Positions 1-12,793 of a stretch of DNA of 64,000 bases are shown piece after piece. The notes beneath the pieces are model-generated. The model made no database searches and was not told the DNA's origin. It saw only the letters and a program-made list of their open reading frames with translations. Every line of letters starts with the position of its first letter. The stretch's first letter is position 1. The stretch comes from Klebsormidium nitens. Its lineage: Eukaryota; Streptophyta; Klebsormidiophyceae; Klebsormidiales; Klebsormidiaceae. A program made the position numbers and the translations under genes. The stretch lies in the NCBI GenBank assembly GCA_000708835.1, contig DF237286.1, positions 36,831 to 100,830 on the forward strand, written 5' to 3'.

Positions 1-1288
1 ACATGCGAGAGCGCGTTTAAAAGATAGGAGTGTGCTGGTTCAGAATTCGCCGTCTGTTTTAATCTGTTTGTTGGAGCCTCCAAATCCAATTGAAAAGAGC
101 TGACAGTCTGCACTGAGATTAAGAAACACAGCCCCTTCGCCCTGGTTTTAGGAAGGATTGTTGAAGTTTGGCCATGACCGCTCAATTCTCTTCCATGTTT
201 TCTGAACAGACGCTCCAATGTGTGGCGTGTGGCGCCCGCTGCCAATGCGTTCCTGTAAAGGGGTTAAGGAATCTTGCGTATTCACCAAATTCTGAGTTGC
301 TCAAAGGGCTGGGTTCATGCCCTCCATGGACTTAATGGCTGCAGTGCGCAATTGACGGTACTCAAATAGTTGAAAAGCTTGGACCTGTGACAAGACAGCT
401 ACAGCTGAGAGCAGTTGCATGCAACCCCAAGGATGTAAGACCCTTTCTTATAACAATGGAGTTTTGAAGTAAATCCAGTGCTGAAAATTGGTGCCAACAT
501 ACTTGAGGCAAGCACGCCAGAGAGATTCTCCAGCAAGCTGCCGGCTTTAGTAACTCAATCAGTGCTAGAATCCATCGGCTTCCAATCAGTGACCTAAGCA
601 GAACGGCACTTTTTGGGGAACTGCCAATTTCGTCTGATTCTGGGGGGAATGGAAGGGTGCGGATGTTGGAAGAAGTCTCTAATGTAGACAATCATGCCTT
701 CGTCAAACTTTGTTTCAAACAGCAAGGGAACACTGTTGTGGCGCAATCCTTTACAGCATTGCCAGGCTAACTCTGCTCAAGAACTAGGATCTATCCGTGA
801 AGATGCATCTGCTCTGGCATGCTTTGAAGTGGTCGAGGAAAAGGCTCCAGGCTCTGTTGGGGAGGCACGTGTTGCACAGGGGATAGCTGCACTTCAACAT
901 TAGCAACGGCACTGCAGAAGTGATCAAAGTTTCTCGGGCGAATTGTTTCTGGGATGGTGTGGCTGTCAGCCACAACCGTGCTTCTTGGCTTCCTCCATTC
1001 TAGACTTCCGGGGTCGGTGCACGAGCAAGGACTTTCCATGGACTGTAGATAAGCTCAACTATCCTACCTCTTGACAATCATGATCCCAGTCTACACCAGA
1101 CAAGCCATCTCTGGGGCTGCACAGATTGCCGGCTCTGCGCTTGCAAAATCCTCCTGCCGACTTTTCCGCCTTACTTCTCAGGCCTCATCTTTTCGTCCTT
1201 CACTGTGAAAACTTCTTCAAAGTGCCTGTTTTTCTTCCCTTTCCGAAGTGCTTGCCTGCATCTCAAACTGTTCCCTTCCTTCTTTCAG
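1..1288. other. Window start; no confident gene
   Basis: No ORF here has a convincing protein signature. The first recognisable exon downstream (from 1289) starts in mid-codon, so at least one more 5' exon of that gene must lie in this stretch or before the window. Short candidates flanked by possible splice sites exist, for example around 208-252 (Cys-rich in one frame). I could not choose between them. Confidence 0.5.
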
Positions 1289-4200
1289 GAACATTGACCA
1301 TGCTGAGGAGACTGTCATCCAATATTGGTCCATCTACTGCCCCAAGGCCCTGGAGACGCAGGACTACGAGACCCTGGCAAAGGTTCACAATGGTGAGAAG
1401 CTTCGCTACCTTGTTACGTCATCTGCTTTGTCCATCTTGGCCTTGGGGCATGTGATAAAGTCAGGGACAGTAGTTCCTTATTACCTGCGCCATATTGAAA
1501 TCCTGCTGCTCAAGGATTGGTGAAAGGTGTTGGGGCGGCCTCTATCTAATTCTTGAACTGCATTCCAATTCTCTTCTTGATACTTTGTTAGTGCTTTTGT
1601 TGCTTCTCTGGCACTTCCCTTCAGACATGCAGAAGTCAGGTTGATTGGAGCTACTTGTGATCCTTCCCAGGAATTCTCATCACTAGATTGTGTTCAAACA
1701 TAGAATTAGCTGTATTGTGAGTTCTTCTCTTGCTCTTCCAAAATCGCCCCAGGTACAATCTGTGTCTTTGTATCCCCTGTTAGCAAAAGCTACGCGTTAA
1801 GACCAAGAGTTCCTGGCGAAGACAGTCCCACTGACATTTGAGACAAGATACTCAACTGGATGTCCAAAGAAGTACAGTAACTTGCGATGCAATTGTCCTG
1901 ACGAATGTCCTCCATACCGCACAGGGGGTCCGAATGGCCCGTCCGCCGGCAAGACGACATATTACTGGAGCAAAGTGCTGCGGCATCTCAAGCAGCAGCA
2001 GGAAGTGAAGATTCCACCAGACGCCACGCACCTGTCGCCTCGTCGAGCGCCCGGGGCGGGGACAAAATGGAAGGATGCGCCCCGGAGAACAGGTGAGGGG
2101 GCTAGGTTTATTACTGGCTCTGGTTGTGGCTGTGCCTCTGTGAGCTTCTAGAGTGTGCACCAGTGCTGGCAGCGGAATCTGCTTTCGGTAGATAAGCATC
2201 TGTACGACGGCGCCATTTCTAAGGTTCAGCTTGACGTCTTGGTCGGGTCCGATGAAAAGTGGCACTGAGCTGTATTGCTTTGAATGTTTCCTGGTTCTCT
2301 CAAGCCAGGGGAACTGAGCCTGCGTTTGGTTCAAGCTTTCGCTTGTGTCTTGCATACAGGGAGCCCAGGTTTGTTGCAGCCTCGACCTTTGTTTGAGAGT
2401 GCATGGTGACTGGTCAAGCGATGGAAATGGATGAGGACAAAGATGGAAGCACCACAGACAACAACGTTCACAGAACTTTCTGTAGATTGATAACGTTGAA
2501 TCGTTGTTGCTAGTTCCCCGGCTTTCCTGCACACAATCATTGTCCCCGCCGTTCTATTCTCTGGCGCTTTGTTGCCTCCTCTATTTGACTCTCTGATCAC
2601 TTTGACACCCACAAACAATGGGTCAGCCTTCTGTCGATATCAAAAGACGTTGCCAATCAAGCAGTAATATCTATCCGAATTTTGAACATTCCTCTCCAGG
2701 ACGGACTGGCCTCGGGAAGCCTGGCCTTCCCTGGGCGGGGATCCCATCCGCAGGGCTCCCTTCGAAGCCCCGGCCCCACGTGCCAAAACCTCACCGCCAC
2801 GCGCACCACGCAAAGCTGGTCCAAATCCGTGTGCACCAAGTCTACCGCCCACACACGGCAAAGGCGAGGAGGGTCGTCAAAGGGGTTGCCGCAGGGGGGA
2901 AGCCCAGCCCCCCGAAGAACAAGCAGAGTAGTCACTCCCGGTAAGGTTTTGACAGCCAAGCACTCGTTGCGATTGAGCAGAAAGGCAGGTGTATAAGGTT
3001 GTGATGCAGAGCCTGTTGCTAGCTTGCAGCCTCTGCCACTGTGGTCCACCTCTTCAGCTACTTGCGAGCAGGTTTCTTTCCTTATTTTTGTATCGAGGGT
3101 CTTCAGCGCGTATGCCTCGTGATCTGGCACAGCATCACTTCAGCGAGTAGGCTTCTTCTCAGATTGTAGGGTTAAGTACAGACGTTAGAAGGTACTTAAC
3201 CCTCTGATGGTCCAACGCTTGTCCTGCGAAGGCCGTGCACATCATGCTGACCAACATTTTCGCATCTTATATGCAGGCGGTCCTCTTTCTCAAGCACCAC
3301 CACCTACGACCATTTCAGCCAAGCCAGCTCCACCTTCGCCTCCCAGGACGGCGGGTTCTCTACAACCCCGCTTCTAACCCCTAAGACCAAACCCCAAAAC
3401 GCCGCCGGCACGACCACTCCAGGAACCCCCAATACCCGGCACGGTTCTCCTGAGAACGACCTGCTTATCAAACCCGGGGACAGTATCAGTCAGCGGCCGA
3501 GCCCGGCACACAGCGAAGCGTCCCTTGGTTCAGACAACCCCGAGAGCCCCGGTGCCGATTCACACCCCTCTGAAAGCTTCCAGCTAAGGCGGGTGCGAAC
3601 GCACTCCCAGGAGGACCTGGCGGCCCTGTCTGAGAAAGAGGCCTTGGAAGCGGAGGCGCTGCTGAGCGAGATCGTTCAGCAAGTTGATCGCAAGCGGGGG
3701 GCACTGAAGTTAGGCTTCAAGGTCTCGCCGCGGGCTCGGTTGTCCCCCCCGAAACGGAAACGGAACCCGTTTCGAAGCTCAGGGAACGTGCAGGCAGAAC
3801 GGGGTACGGTCAAAGGGGAAAAGTCGGCATCGCAACAGATGCGGACACCGGAGGTAAGCTGGTGTGCCTTGTATTATTGATTGGGCACTGCCGAGGTTTG
3901 CTGAATGCGTCAACACCAGGGTTGAAATAGTTAAGGCTCGCCGATCGTTGCTGGTCTCCTGAGGTGCTACAACTCCGCAATACTTCAAGTCGGTTCGAAA
4001 TATTGACCTGTATGATTGCTGATATAGCTTTCTTGCCAGGCCTTTGATGCATGATTCAAGCTGCGACTCTCGCCTTGTCTCCCATGAACACTGTCACCTT
4101 CTAGCAGCAATCTCTGACTCGTCTCTCAGCATCGAAAGAGTCTGCCCATTGAAGCGCACCAGCTTGCCTGCAAGGAGGAGTTTGAGACGCTTCTCTTGGT

Positions 4201-7200
4201 CCGTACTTAAAAGCGGGTCTCGAGGGTGGAGACCCGAAAGCCTCAAAAGGATCTTTAGTAACCAGCTTCACTTCATGTTTCTGCCAGGTGGCGCACCAGG
4301 AAGAGGTGGAGGACTTCCAGTATCGGGATCCGGACCAAAGCGACTCCGAGTCCGACAGCGAGCTCTCAGATCCCGACGCTGCGTCGCCTGTCAGCTCGGC
4401 GGGGTCGCTTTCGCCTGACAAGACCTTTGCGGTGGCGTACCTCCAGACAGCAATCCGGCGGTCGCAGAAGAAAGTGGCAGCAGTCATGATCCAGGTAAGA
4501 GAGTGGAGGTCTTTCAAGTCGCAGGATTTGAGATGCTATCACTGCGTTTGATCTATTAACTTTAGTCTGGCAATTTGACGGTGGTGGAGACCGCTGCTGG
4601 CTGAAATGCGGTTTGTGAATACGGTTTTAGCGTGTTCAAGTGCGAGCCAGGCAAAAAAGTCGCAGCTAGACTTGACTTGTCCATATTCACTTGTGATTCT
4701 TCGAGCGCAAACGCCCTTGTGTCGATTCCAAGAATGCGTAGTAAGTGTGCGCCGCATTGAGGTTCTCAAAGGCTTGTCAGACCTCTCCCCGGAAAAAAAG
4801 ACACGACAAACCGAGCAGATGAAGATTTAACACCATTGCTAACGAGCAATTTTGCTTGTGGATACAGAGGGCGTTCCAAAGTTATTGCCCCCGCCGCAAC
4901 TTCGTGAAGCTGCGGTCAACTGCCATCCGCCTCCAGAAGCTCGTCCGCGCCTGGCAGCACGGCCGACCCGTGCGCGTGGCGTTTATCGCCCTCCGCCACG
5001 CAACGCTAACTATCCAGACTCGGTGGCGCGCAAAGCGGGAGCGGCAGTCGATGCTCCTGCAAGCAGTGCAGGAGCGGATTCGTTTTCTGTGTATGAGAAA
5101 GGCGGTGGTGGAGGTTCAGCGGGTGTGGCGGGGACACAGAGTGCGGGCGGGTTTTGGTGGCGCGTCGGGGGGTGATGCAGTGGGCGTGTCACGGGGGGGC
5201 TCGAATGGCGAGTCGGAGGGGCGGGTTGTGTCGGTTCGGGGGGAGTCTTTGCTGAGCGCGTTGGAGACGTCTGAGCTGCGGTCGGAAGTGCCAGATGAAC
5301 GGGACTGTGAATCAGTAGGATGCAGTTTGGGAAATGGCACAGCGGAGTTGGACGCTGTGTCAGGAGGGGCGGTGAAAGCGGAGGGGAAGGGCGGGCAGGA
5401 TACGGTGGTCTCCGACCTGCCAAGCTCCGGAACAGCGTTAGTCACGCTGGAGGATGAAAAGGCGGAAGGGAAAACGGCAGCGGGAGTCTCGGGCAGGGTT
5501 TGGAGTGCGCAGAAGCTTTTTGTGCGGAGTCCGGGAAGTACCCCTCCCTTGTCACCCGGCCGAGAAGAAGAGCTCTACCGCCAGCTGGCAGAGCTGCAGA
5601 TGCCGCACACGGTCGATGACCGGGGGGGTCTTTGTCAGACCCACCCCATGATCGAGTGCAGCGGGGGGGTGGGTGTGCATTTAGGAGAGAGTTGGGACTC
5701 GGACGGCGAGGAACCCTCTCCGACCTTCCGGGTGATCGAAGTCCGAACGGAGACGCTTTCCGCAGCGTTATATCCGGATGGGGTCGGTGACGACCTGGAC
5801 GGGGGGTGGTCGGCAACGCCGCCAATGTCTCCTCGGGGAGAAGAGGCGCTGTATCTGCAGCTGGCAGATCTTCTGCCATCGTTTGGGAGCCTGAATTTGT
5901 ACAGTACGGGTGGGAATGGGCAGGGGCAACTGTTCGATGAAGAGCATAGCGGGAGCGAGGAGCTTGCGGCAGGCAGCGGTCTGTCTGAGAGAGAATCAGT
6001 GGCTCAGGGCGCGACAGCTGGCACGAGCGTGGTTGGTCCGATTGGGGAGATGATTGAGGAGAATCAGAACTCCGGGGTGGATCGAAAGGGGTTGAACGTT
6101 GGCGTTGATGATGGGCGAGAACCAGAGCGGGAAGAGGAAGTCGATGAGACAGGAGCGCAGTCCCCCGCGTCTGTGATCGAGGGGCCGCTCACGCCGCGCA
6201 AGGAGTCGGTGCTGCTGACACAACTGGCGGGCCTCATTGCGAAGCACGTGCCAGCTGTCATGGAGCCTGTGCCAGCTGTCAAGAAGTCCATGCCAGCTGC
6301 CATGGAGCCTGTGCCAGCTGTCAACGAGTCCATGCCAGCTGTCATGGAGCATGCGCCAGCTGTTGCGGTTCCAGGCGCGGAGTTTGTGACGAGAACCCGG
6401 TTGGCGACGGAGTCGGGGCATGAAGAGGACGGAAAGGAAGAAGCCGCGGTTGGGTTGCAGACGAATAGCGAGACTCTTTCAGAAGGGGAAGTCAGGGGAG
6501 GCGGTGAGCATGATAGAATGGTGCAAGGGGGGCCGGAGAAAAGCCTGCCTCGAAAAGCGGGAGCAAAGAGAGGGAGCCCCGACGCGGGCGACCTTCTCGC
6601 AGTGCACCGGGCTGCACTAAGGGCTCTGAAAAAGGAGGAGGTCGCCAGCTGGAGGGACCGGAAGCCGCTTGACATGGTGGTGACAGCTGGCGATAGGTGC
6701 GAGGGGGAATTGTTCCTAGCGGAAGCTGCGGTGAGGGAGTGCCGGGAAACCGAGCCTGCAGAAGGGGGAAAGCGAAGAAAGCTGGCCCAAGAGAAAGACG
6801 GACTCACTCTTGAGCGGGTGCAGAAGACGGTTGAGGAAGCTTCGGCGCCCGAAGTGTCGCCACTTAGCGTGCTTAGCACGGGATTGGGCGATGTCAGCAA
6901 AGCCCAGCCGGAGGCCTGCACTGGCAGCGACGTTTCGGACGGACTTACCCCCAACTGCGTGGCGGACGTCCGGATCTTTGGCGCTCCGGAAGTGCCCTCG
7001 TCCGGCGACTGCACGCCGGAGCACTACGCCCTCACCGAGTCCGACGCCAGCGTGTTCGCGCTGCACAAGCCGGACCCTTACCGGACGCCCGTCGGGAGTC
7101 CGGCGCTGATTCTCGCGGAGACGGCGTTGCTTGACTCCGCCAGCAAGGTCGCGTCCTGGAACGACGCAGCGGCCAATGTCCCTCTGAGCGAGGAGGATCT

Positions 7201-10200
7201 GCGGGTGTCGATAGCCGCCCCCGGGGATCCCCCTTGGAGCCTTGCACAGTACGACTTCGCCAGGGTGGGGGCATCTTCCGAGTGGGCCGACGGCTTTCCC
7301 GATGACAGCTGGACCAATAGCCCGAGCCACCGGAGCTTCGTGGACCAGGACAGCTCCCTCGGGGAGGTCAAAGTTTCGGACTATCCGTCGCCGGACAAGT
7401 CGCTGGGGCTGGTCCGAGCGGAGGTGGAGAAGCTGAACAGCCTGCAGAAGGGGCAGCTCACACCGGGGAGGGGGGCCCCGGGGCAGCTGGGTGTGAATGG
7501 GGGCAAGGCACTGATGCTGGGGAGCACGGAGTGGGCGCAGATGCGGCTGGGTCTGGGGTTGCTGAAGCAATGGCTGGTGGAGAACGAGTCTGGCGAGAAA
7601 GGCCAAGGCGCCGGAAGAGGCCAGGACGTGTTGACGATTCAACACTTCGGGAGGGATCACTGGTTTGAGAAGCCCCAGAATCATGAGAAGCCTCCGAGCC
7701 CTGGGTTTATGCAGAGCCATGAGAAGCACCAACCCGCCATGAGCACCCAAACGTGCACCGAGTGTCGTGCCGGTGAAGAATTAGAGGGGGCCAGAAGCCC
7801 CGTCGAGCTTCAAAAGGTCTGCACCCCGCACCACGTCGGCAGTTTCCTGGGAAGGAGCAAGTCGGAGTCGGCACTAAAGGGGTTAGACGATCCTCTGAAC
7901 GCTGATCCGGCCCCTAACCATCTGGATCACCCCCGCTTCTCACCTTCCACGGCCGCAGAATCAATTGCTTCGAAGCCCCAAGTGGTCAGGAAGCTAACCC
8001 TGCCCCTGCGTAGTGGCCTCGGCAGTCCGTGCTCCCTCTCCCCGAACCTGGTTACGGACTCCGGTTCGCTCGACCCAGTCTCGAGCCCACCGTCGAAGCC
8101 GACTTCCGAAACCCGGCTAGCCCAAGACTCCGGGTTCCCGCTAACCCCATCAAACCCTTCCCCGACCGGCCGCCTGAGCATCGAGCTGCCCTTAGAGCCG
8201 GAGCGCTGTGAGAGCCCAGACGTCAGCCCCGCTTTGCCGAAGTCTCCGGAAAGGGGGGCTACTTTTGACAGCTTCGCCGCCCCCCAGCTCGAGAGGCTGC
8301 ACTCCGCCCCGCAGCCGAGGACGGCGTATGCGCATTCGCCTCACAGGCAGGACGGGCACGACTGCCTCGTGTGCCGCCTGTGGGAGGAGGGCAGCTTTGT
8401 GGGCTTCCAGGACAGCCCAAGGTAAGCCCTCTCGTCTCGTTCTAGTTGTAAGTAACCCCACGAGTTGGGTTAAACAGTTTCAAAGTTGACGAGGATACAT
8501 TAGAGATGCAAAGGGCTTTTACTTTATTGCTGTGGGAGGAGGGCAGCTTTGCGGGCTTCCAGGACAGCCCGAGGTTACACCTTCCGCTGTGTCCTGATCT
8601 GCATGCCTCGTTCAACTCGGAAAGATTTCGCCCCGTCTCCATACAAACCTACCAGCCAAATTCTCACGAAGTTAGATCGGAAGCTGGTTGAGATGGATTT
8701 GGGTTTCATGAAAGTACACATTAGAAACCGGTCAGGGGATCAATTCAGTTTGCCCCAGTGAATGGCCGTATCACCCTAAGAAACACGAAGCATAACTAGT
8801 CCAAGTGGAAAGTCCCGGAATTGTTAGCACTCGTTAACTTTCGTCTCCAAAATTTCAAAGCCCGAGTGAAGTTGACGTTGCTTGGCCTGTCCGTCTTGGC
8901 TCGCTGTCTTTTGTTCTGAAGGGAAACCACGAGCTTTCAACGTCCCTCATTTTCAGGGAAAGAGCCAGATATAAGTGCAGCGAAGATACTGCGGAGCTGT
9001 CACTATCTAACGAAGCGGATCCGAGGTAGCAACTCATGCATGTCTCCAACCTTCCTGCTTTGTTTCTCAAGTCTCTTCTGCCTGCTTCATGTTCGTAACA
9101 CACTCCGCTTTGCATTGTTTTCCAGGGCACGGGCGCTTCGCAACCGCGGCCGCAGCTTCAGCCAATCCTGGTCCACTCAGGAGCTGCCACCTGTCAGCCG
9201 AAGCCCCAGTACGCCGTCCCTCGCCCCCGCATCCCAAGAGGTTTCCAGCAGCCCCTCTACAGGTGGCACCTCTCCAGCCAGTGTCCCAGCCAAGTTGGGA
9301 TTCTTTAGAGGTTCCCCCGACCGGAACCTGGCTCGACGTCCCAGCCTGGCCCCTAACCACACCTATAACTCTAGGGGTTCCCCCGACTCCCCGAAACCCT
9401 CTAGAGGTTCCCCAAATTCATCTACGACAAGTGCCGAGCGGGACTTGCTGAGCAGCCCCTCTAAAAGTTCCTGCGACTCCCCAACAAGCTTGGGACCTCC
9501 CGGCCGGCCTAACTTGCCGCGGTCAGGCAAAACCTCCCCGAAACCACCGGTTAACCCGCTCCACTTCCGAAGCCAGAGCCTCGACAGCCAGTATTACCAA
9601 CCCGCCCCGAAAGCCCCGGCCGTCAAAACCCCTGGCCTCAAACCCCCACGCCCGAGCCACCTCCCTCCATCCCCCCGACAGCGCCACGTCGATGCTGACG
9701 TCACCGCACAGGAAAGCCCACGTCAGCCCACTCCGAAGCCGCACTTTCGGTTGTGGAGCAGGAAGGGAGTCCGCGAACCGATCCAGAGTCCCTTTGGGCT
9801 CTTCTCAAGCCGGGGAGGTTCAGCTAACCCGTTCCCAAACCCGTCAGCAAACCCGTCGAGTAACTCACCCCCTGAGGCGACAGCTGTTGCCGCAGGCCGT
9901 GCTTCTGACGGGATTGCTGCGCACTCCCAGAGGAACTTCAACCCCGCTTTCGAGACGAGGGGTGCTGCCGGAGCGGGGAAGAATAACGAGGGTGCTTTCG
10001 GAAGACGGGAGAGGACAGCGCTTCCGATAGCTTATCACCGGGAGTCACAGGATGCGCAAGTCCTGAATATGAAAGCTAGAGCGGGCCTTAGTCCTGGGGC
10101 CAAAGAGGAACGAAACCGACGGGAGCTTAGCGATGGTCGATTGGGGGAGGCGCGGCCCGCCGGGGGGGAGGATTCGCCCCTGCGGGCGCCCCCTAGCCCG

Positions 10201-12793
10201 GAAACCTGCTCTGACCTCAGCTCCGTGGGGAGCCCGTTCACACCGCGGCGACTCCTGGCTGCGAGAACGCCCCCCAGCACGAGCGGCTCGCTGAGTGAAG
10301 TCAGCAACTCGTTGGATGACCTCAGCGCGGCGCTCCAGAGCTTCTCGATTGGCGGGAGGCGGCGGTCGGGGAATCTGTCTTCGGGTGAACTGCAGGGCGC
10401 GGGAGGAGTTCCCAGCTCGGGGGGGGAGGGTGCACGAGTAAGGGGTTTGGAAGCGAAGTTCGAAGCTCTGACTCCGTATTGGAGTCCGTCTCCCGCGAAC
10501 GGGGGCAGTGTGGAGTCCGCAGAGAAGAGTCCTGTAGCGACATGTAAGCAAATCCTTCGATTCACTGATCCTGATTCAGATTTCTGCGATGCTTCGCAGC
10601 GTGTGCTTTCGAAATCGTTTCGGATCGGGTGTCAATGCTTTGGAGCTCTCATGAGCACTCTTGTCAAGCCTTTCCGAAGCAGCATTTCAGTTTCGCTGTT
10701 CCATTTCGACCCTGTCCTTGTACCATCTGCAACTGTGAGCGCTACAAACGCGTGCTTCAAATCTAAAATATCAAGCGAAAAGTCCGCTAATCTACTTCAG
10801 CAAAATCATCACTTTGCCTATCCGCAGAGGCTCTGATGCCCACTTTTGCAACGCGATGCCAACTGTGGCAGAGGCGGCATATTTGGATCAGGCCCTCGCT
10901 TCTTTTCCCAGCCACCCTCTCTATTCCGGATGCTAAACTTTGCTTTGCCTTTCCGCAGTGGCTCTGATGCCCACCCTTGCCAAGCTGTGCCAACTGTGGG
11001 AGGAGCGCAGCGTCGATCTACGAGTGCGGGCCCACAAGTACCGGGGCATTGTGCGGGAGCTGACGTCACTCGGGGCTGAGGTGAGTCAGACACACTGATG
11101 CACAGTTGGGATTGAACTGCAGGCCTCGTCTTATTGGGAATCAAACGCCAGATGGTTCTGCCAAGCTTGCTGAATGATCAAATGCGCCCTGATTCCTCGG
11201 GATGGCCTTTTCAGCTTGGTCCTGTTGGTAGGAATTCCATCTTTATCGTGCCTGCCGCTTTTGCAGCCGTTCCTCCTTTGTATTCCTCGTTAGAAGAGAA
11301 GCTCTTAAAAAGAAGAGAAGCCTTTCTTACAACGGCCGGTTGGTTCTTCTCCAGATATGGGCGACCGTTTCTTCAGAAACTTCAAAAACGTTTGGGAGAA
11401 AACAGTTTTGGAACCTTGAACTCTTACGTTTGGACGTTATTGAATCCTGTTCTCTTTCGTCTTCCTTTCAGGTGCGCATGGTCTACTACGTGTCCCCGAC
11501 ATGGGGTCCCCCGAGCGTGATGAAGGAACTAGACGAGGTCGCGACTCTGGAGCGCAGTTCGCGGGAGGAACAGCAGGCGGCGGATCTGGTGTTGCGGCAA
11601 AGGGACTGCATTCATGCGGGGCTGTCCTTCCAGCTGACCCAGGTGGGATAGCCGCATAACCAGCTAACAAGACAGGCTTCATTCAAGTATCTGTGAGTGT
11701 TGACCCAAGCGGGTTAGCCTTCTAACCACGCAAACAAGTCTGTGGATCAAGCTGTATGTTTTCGCCTTCTATTGATCAGGCGAGGGGCCCATTCCGCAAG
11801 GTTCACTGGCAAGGGCATGAAATTGAGTTTCACTTCCAAGCGGCGGGTCAGGTTGCAATCTGATTGAGTTATGTAGTGACTGGCGCTGTGTAATATAGTA
11901 TGTTGCAGATGATTCTTTATAGAGTTTTTCAGATCTTTACTCGTGTTGTACATGAAACGGTGGATTCGAGTGGTCCAACGAGCGCAAGATCAAGGTCAAG
12001 CCCGACTGAAGAGTGCAGAGAACCGGAAGGCGCTTTCTTTGGTCAAACGGATCTTCGTGCAAATGCTGTGAACGATCGGTTTTCCAAATAGTGCGCGGAT
12101 TGAAAAATACTCCTTCCACCGACCGTCATCAGAGCTTATCTGTCTAGATGGACTGAAAAAGAACGTGCTTTCTGACCGTCGATTGGAACTACTTTACAGG
12201 CCGAACGGCTCCAGATGTATGCGGCATGGGGTGTGCGGAGGTGGTCTACCGGAAGGCTCCGGCGGATCGTCTACAAGCTCATATGGTTGGACCCCGTACG
12301 GTAAGTCGGAGCTTTTACCCCCAGCAGGCCGGTTTTCAGTGGCCGGTTGCAGGTTGAATCTTCATAGTTGATTTAGTCTACGAAGGCCTCCCCACACTTG
12401 TCAGAAAGGAAACGAGATGTCATAGAAGTGTCTCGTTCACGTCTCTCCTCGTTACGGCTCAGATGCTCTGATTAGTTTGAGATGAAAGTTGATGAGCAAT
12501 TAGGTCAAACCTTGATAGCGTAGTTTCGTTGTTGCCGGTGGACGTTTTCGACCTTCAAGCGCGGCACACAAAGCGTAGCACGCGTCTGGAGACATGTGTG
12601 CGGTTTTCCTCACGGCATTTTACTCTCCTCCTCGGCGTTTCTTTCACCTACGAACTCGTGCCAGCTGTCTCCATCTCGTGAATCTCAGTAGTGCAAGTAT
12701 TGCTCTGGATTATGGATCAAGCAGATCTGAATATGGTCTCTCTGTTTCCGCAGGTGCGACCAGAGTGCAGATTTGACGATGCAGTTTCTGTAG
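1289..12793 (+). CDS. Giant IQ-motif protein with NACK/DUF3490-like C-terminus (5' end incomplete)
   Basis: Exons read as 1289-1392, 1925-2092, 2700-2940, 3277-3853, 4288-4494, 4868-8421, 9126-10543, 10959-11080, 11472-11642, 12200-12300 and 12754-12793. All phases match and the sum is about 2,233 residues plus stop. Exons 1-2 encode KVHNGGPNG...YWSKV, resembling i-type lysozyme/destabilase. Exon 4 is Ser/Pro-rich with a short helical segment (SEKEALEAEALLSEIVQQ). Exons 5-6 hold about four IQ motifs (IQRAF, LQKLVRAW, IQTRW, VQRVWRGHRVR), which in this class bind calmodulin or myosin-type light chains. A very long disordered acidic/Ser/Pro region follows. The last four exons (LCQLWEERSVDL, QAERLQMYAAWGV, QSADLTMQFL) resemble the DUF3490 tail of NACK-type plant kinesins; no kinesin motor is visible. 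Exon 3 runs directly into TAA at 2942-2944, so the lysozyme-like part could be a separate gene. However, exon 4 has no in-frame ATG and needs an upstream exon of exactly that phase. Role is inferred to be cytoskeletal. Confidence 0.65.
6248..6373 (+). repeat. Coding 21-nt tandem repeat (six units)
   Basis: Six consecutive 21-nt units inside the large IQ-gene exon encode a heptad built on (V/M/A)PA(V/A) plus three variable residues, alternating MEP, KKS, MEP, NES, MEH and VPG-type triplets. Units stay in frame. The segment lies in the disordered part of the protein and is a typical replication-slippage product. Confidence 0.85.
8378..8574 (+). repeat. Duplicated donor-side exon end (IQ gene)
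   Basis: The last 45 nt at the true 3' end of the large IQ-gene exon (8378-8422, donor GTAAGC) recur at 8530-8574 with two mismatches, 152 bp downstream and inside the intron. The copied donor has changed to GTTACA and is probably dead, so the copy is an exon fossil. It resembles the larger arrays in the Lsi2-like gene. Confidence 0.85.
10824..11013 (+). repeat. Duplicated acceptor-side exon start (IQ gene)
   Basis: The acceptor and first ~55 nt of the exon beginning at 10959 have a diverged copy 131 bp upstream (10824-10880), still carrying TCCGCAG and the GGCTCTGATGCCCAC core. Intronic sequence before the acceptor (CTTTGCCT.TCCGCAG) is copied as well, so the unit spans the intron-exon junction. 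The copy carries substitutions throughout and is likely unused. Confidence 0.8.

Noticed and set aside
6064-7750. Long minus-strand ORFs (316 and 344 codons) opposite the IQ-gene exon
   Set aside because: They are antisense shadows of the large GC-rich coding exon, with Ser/Pro/Arg-rich composition, no domains and no splice or start context of their own.
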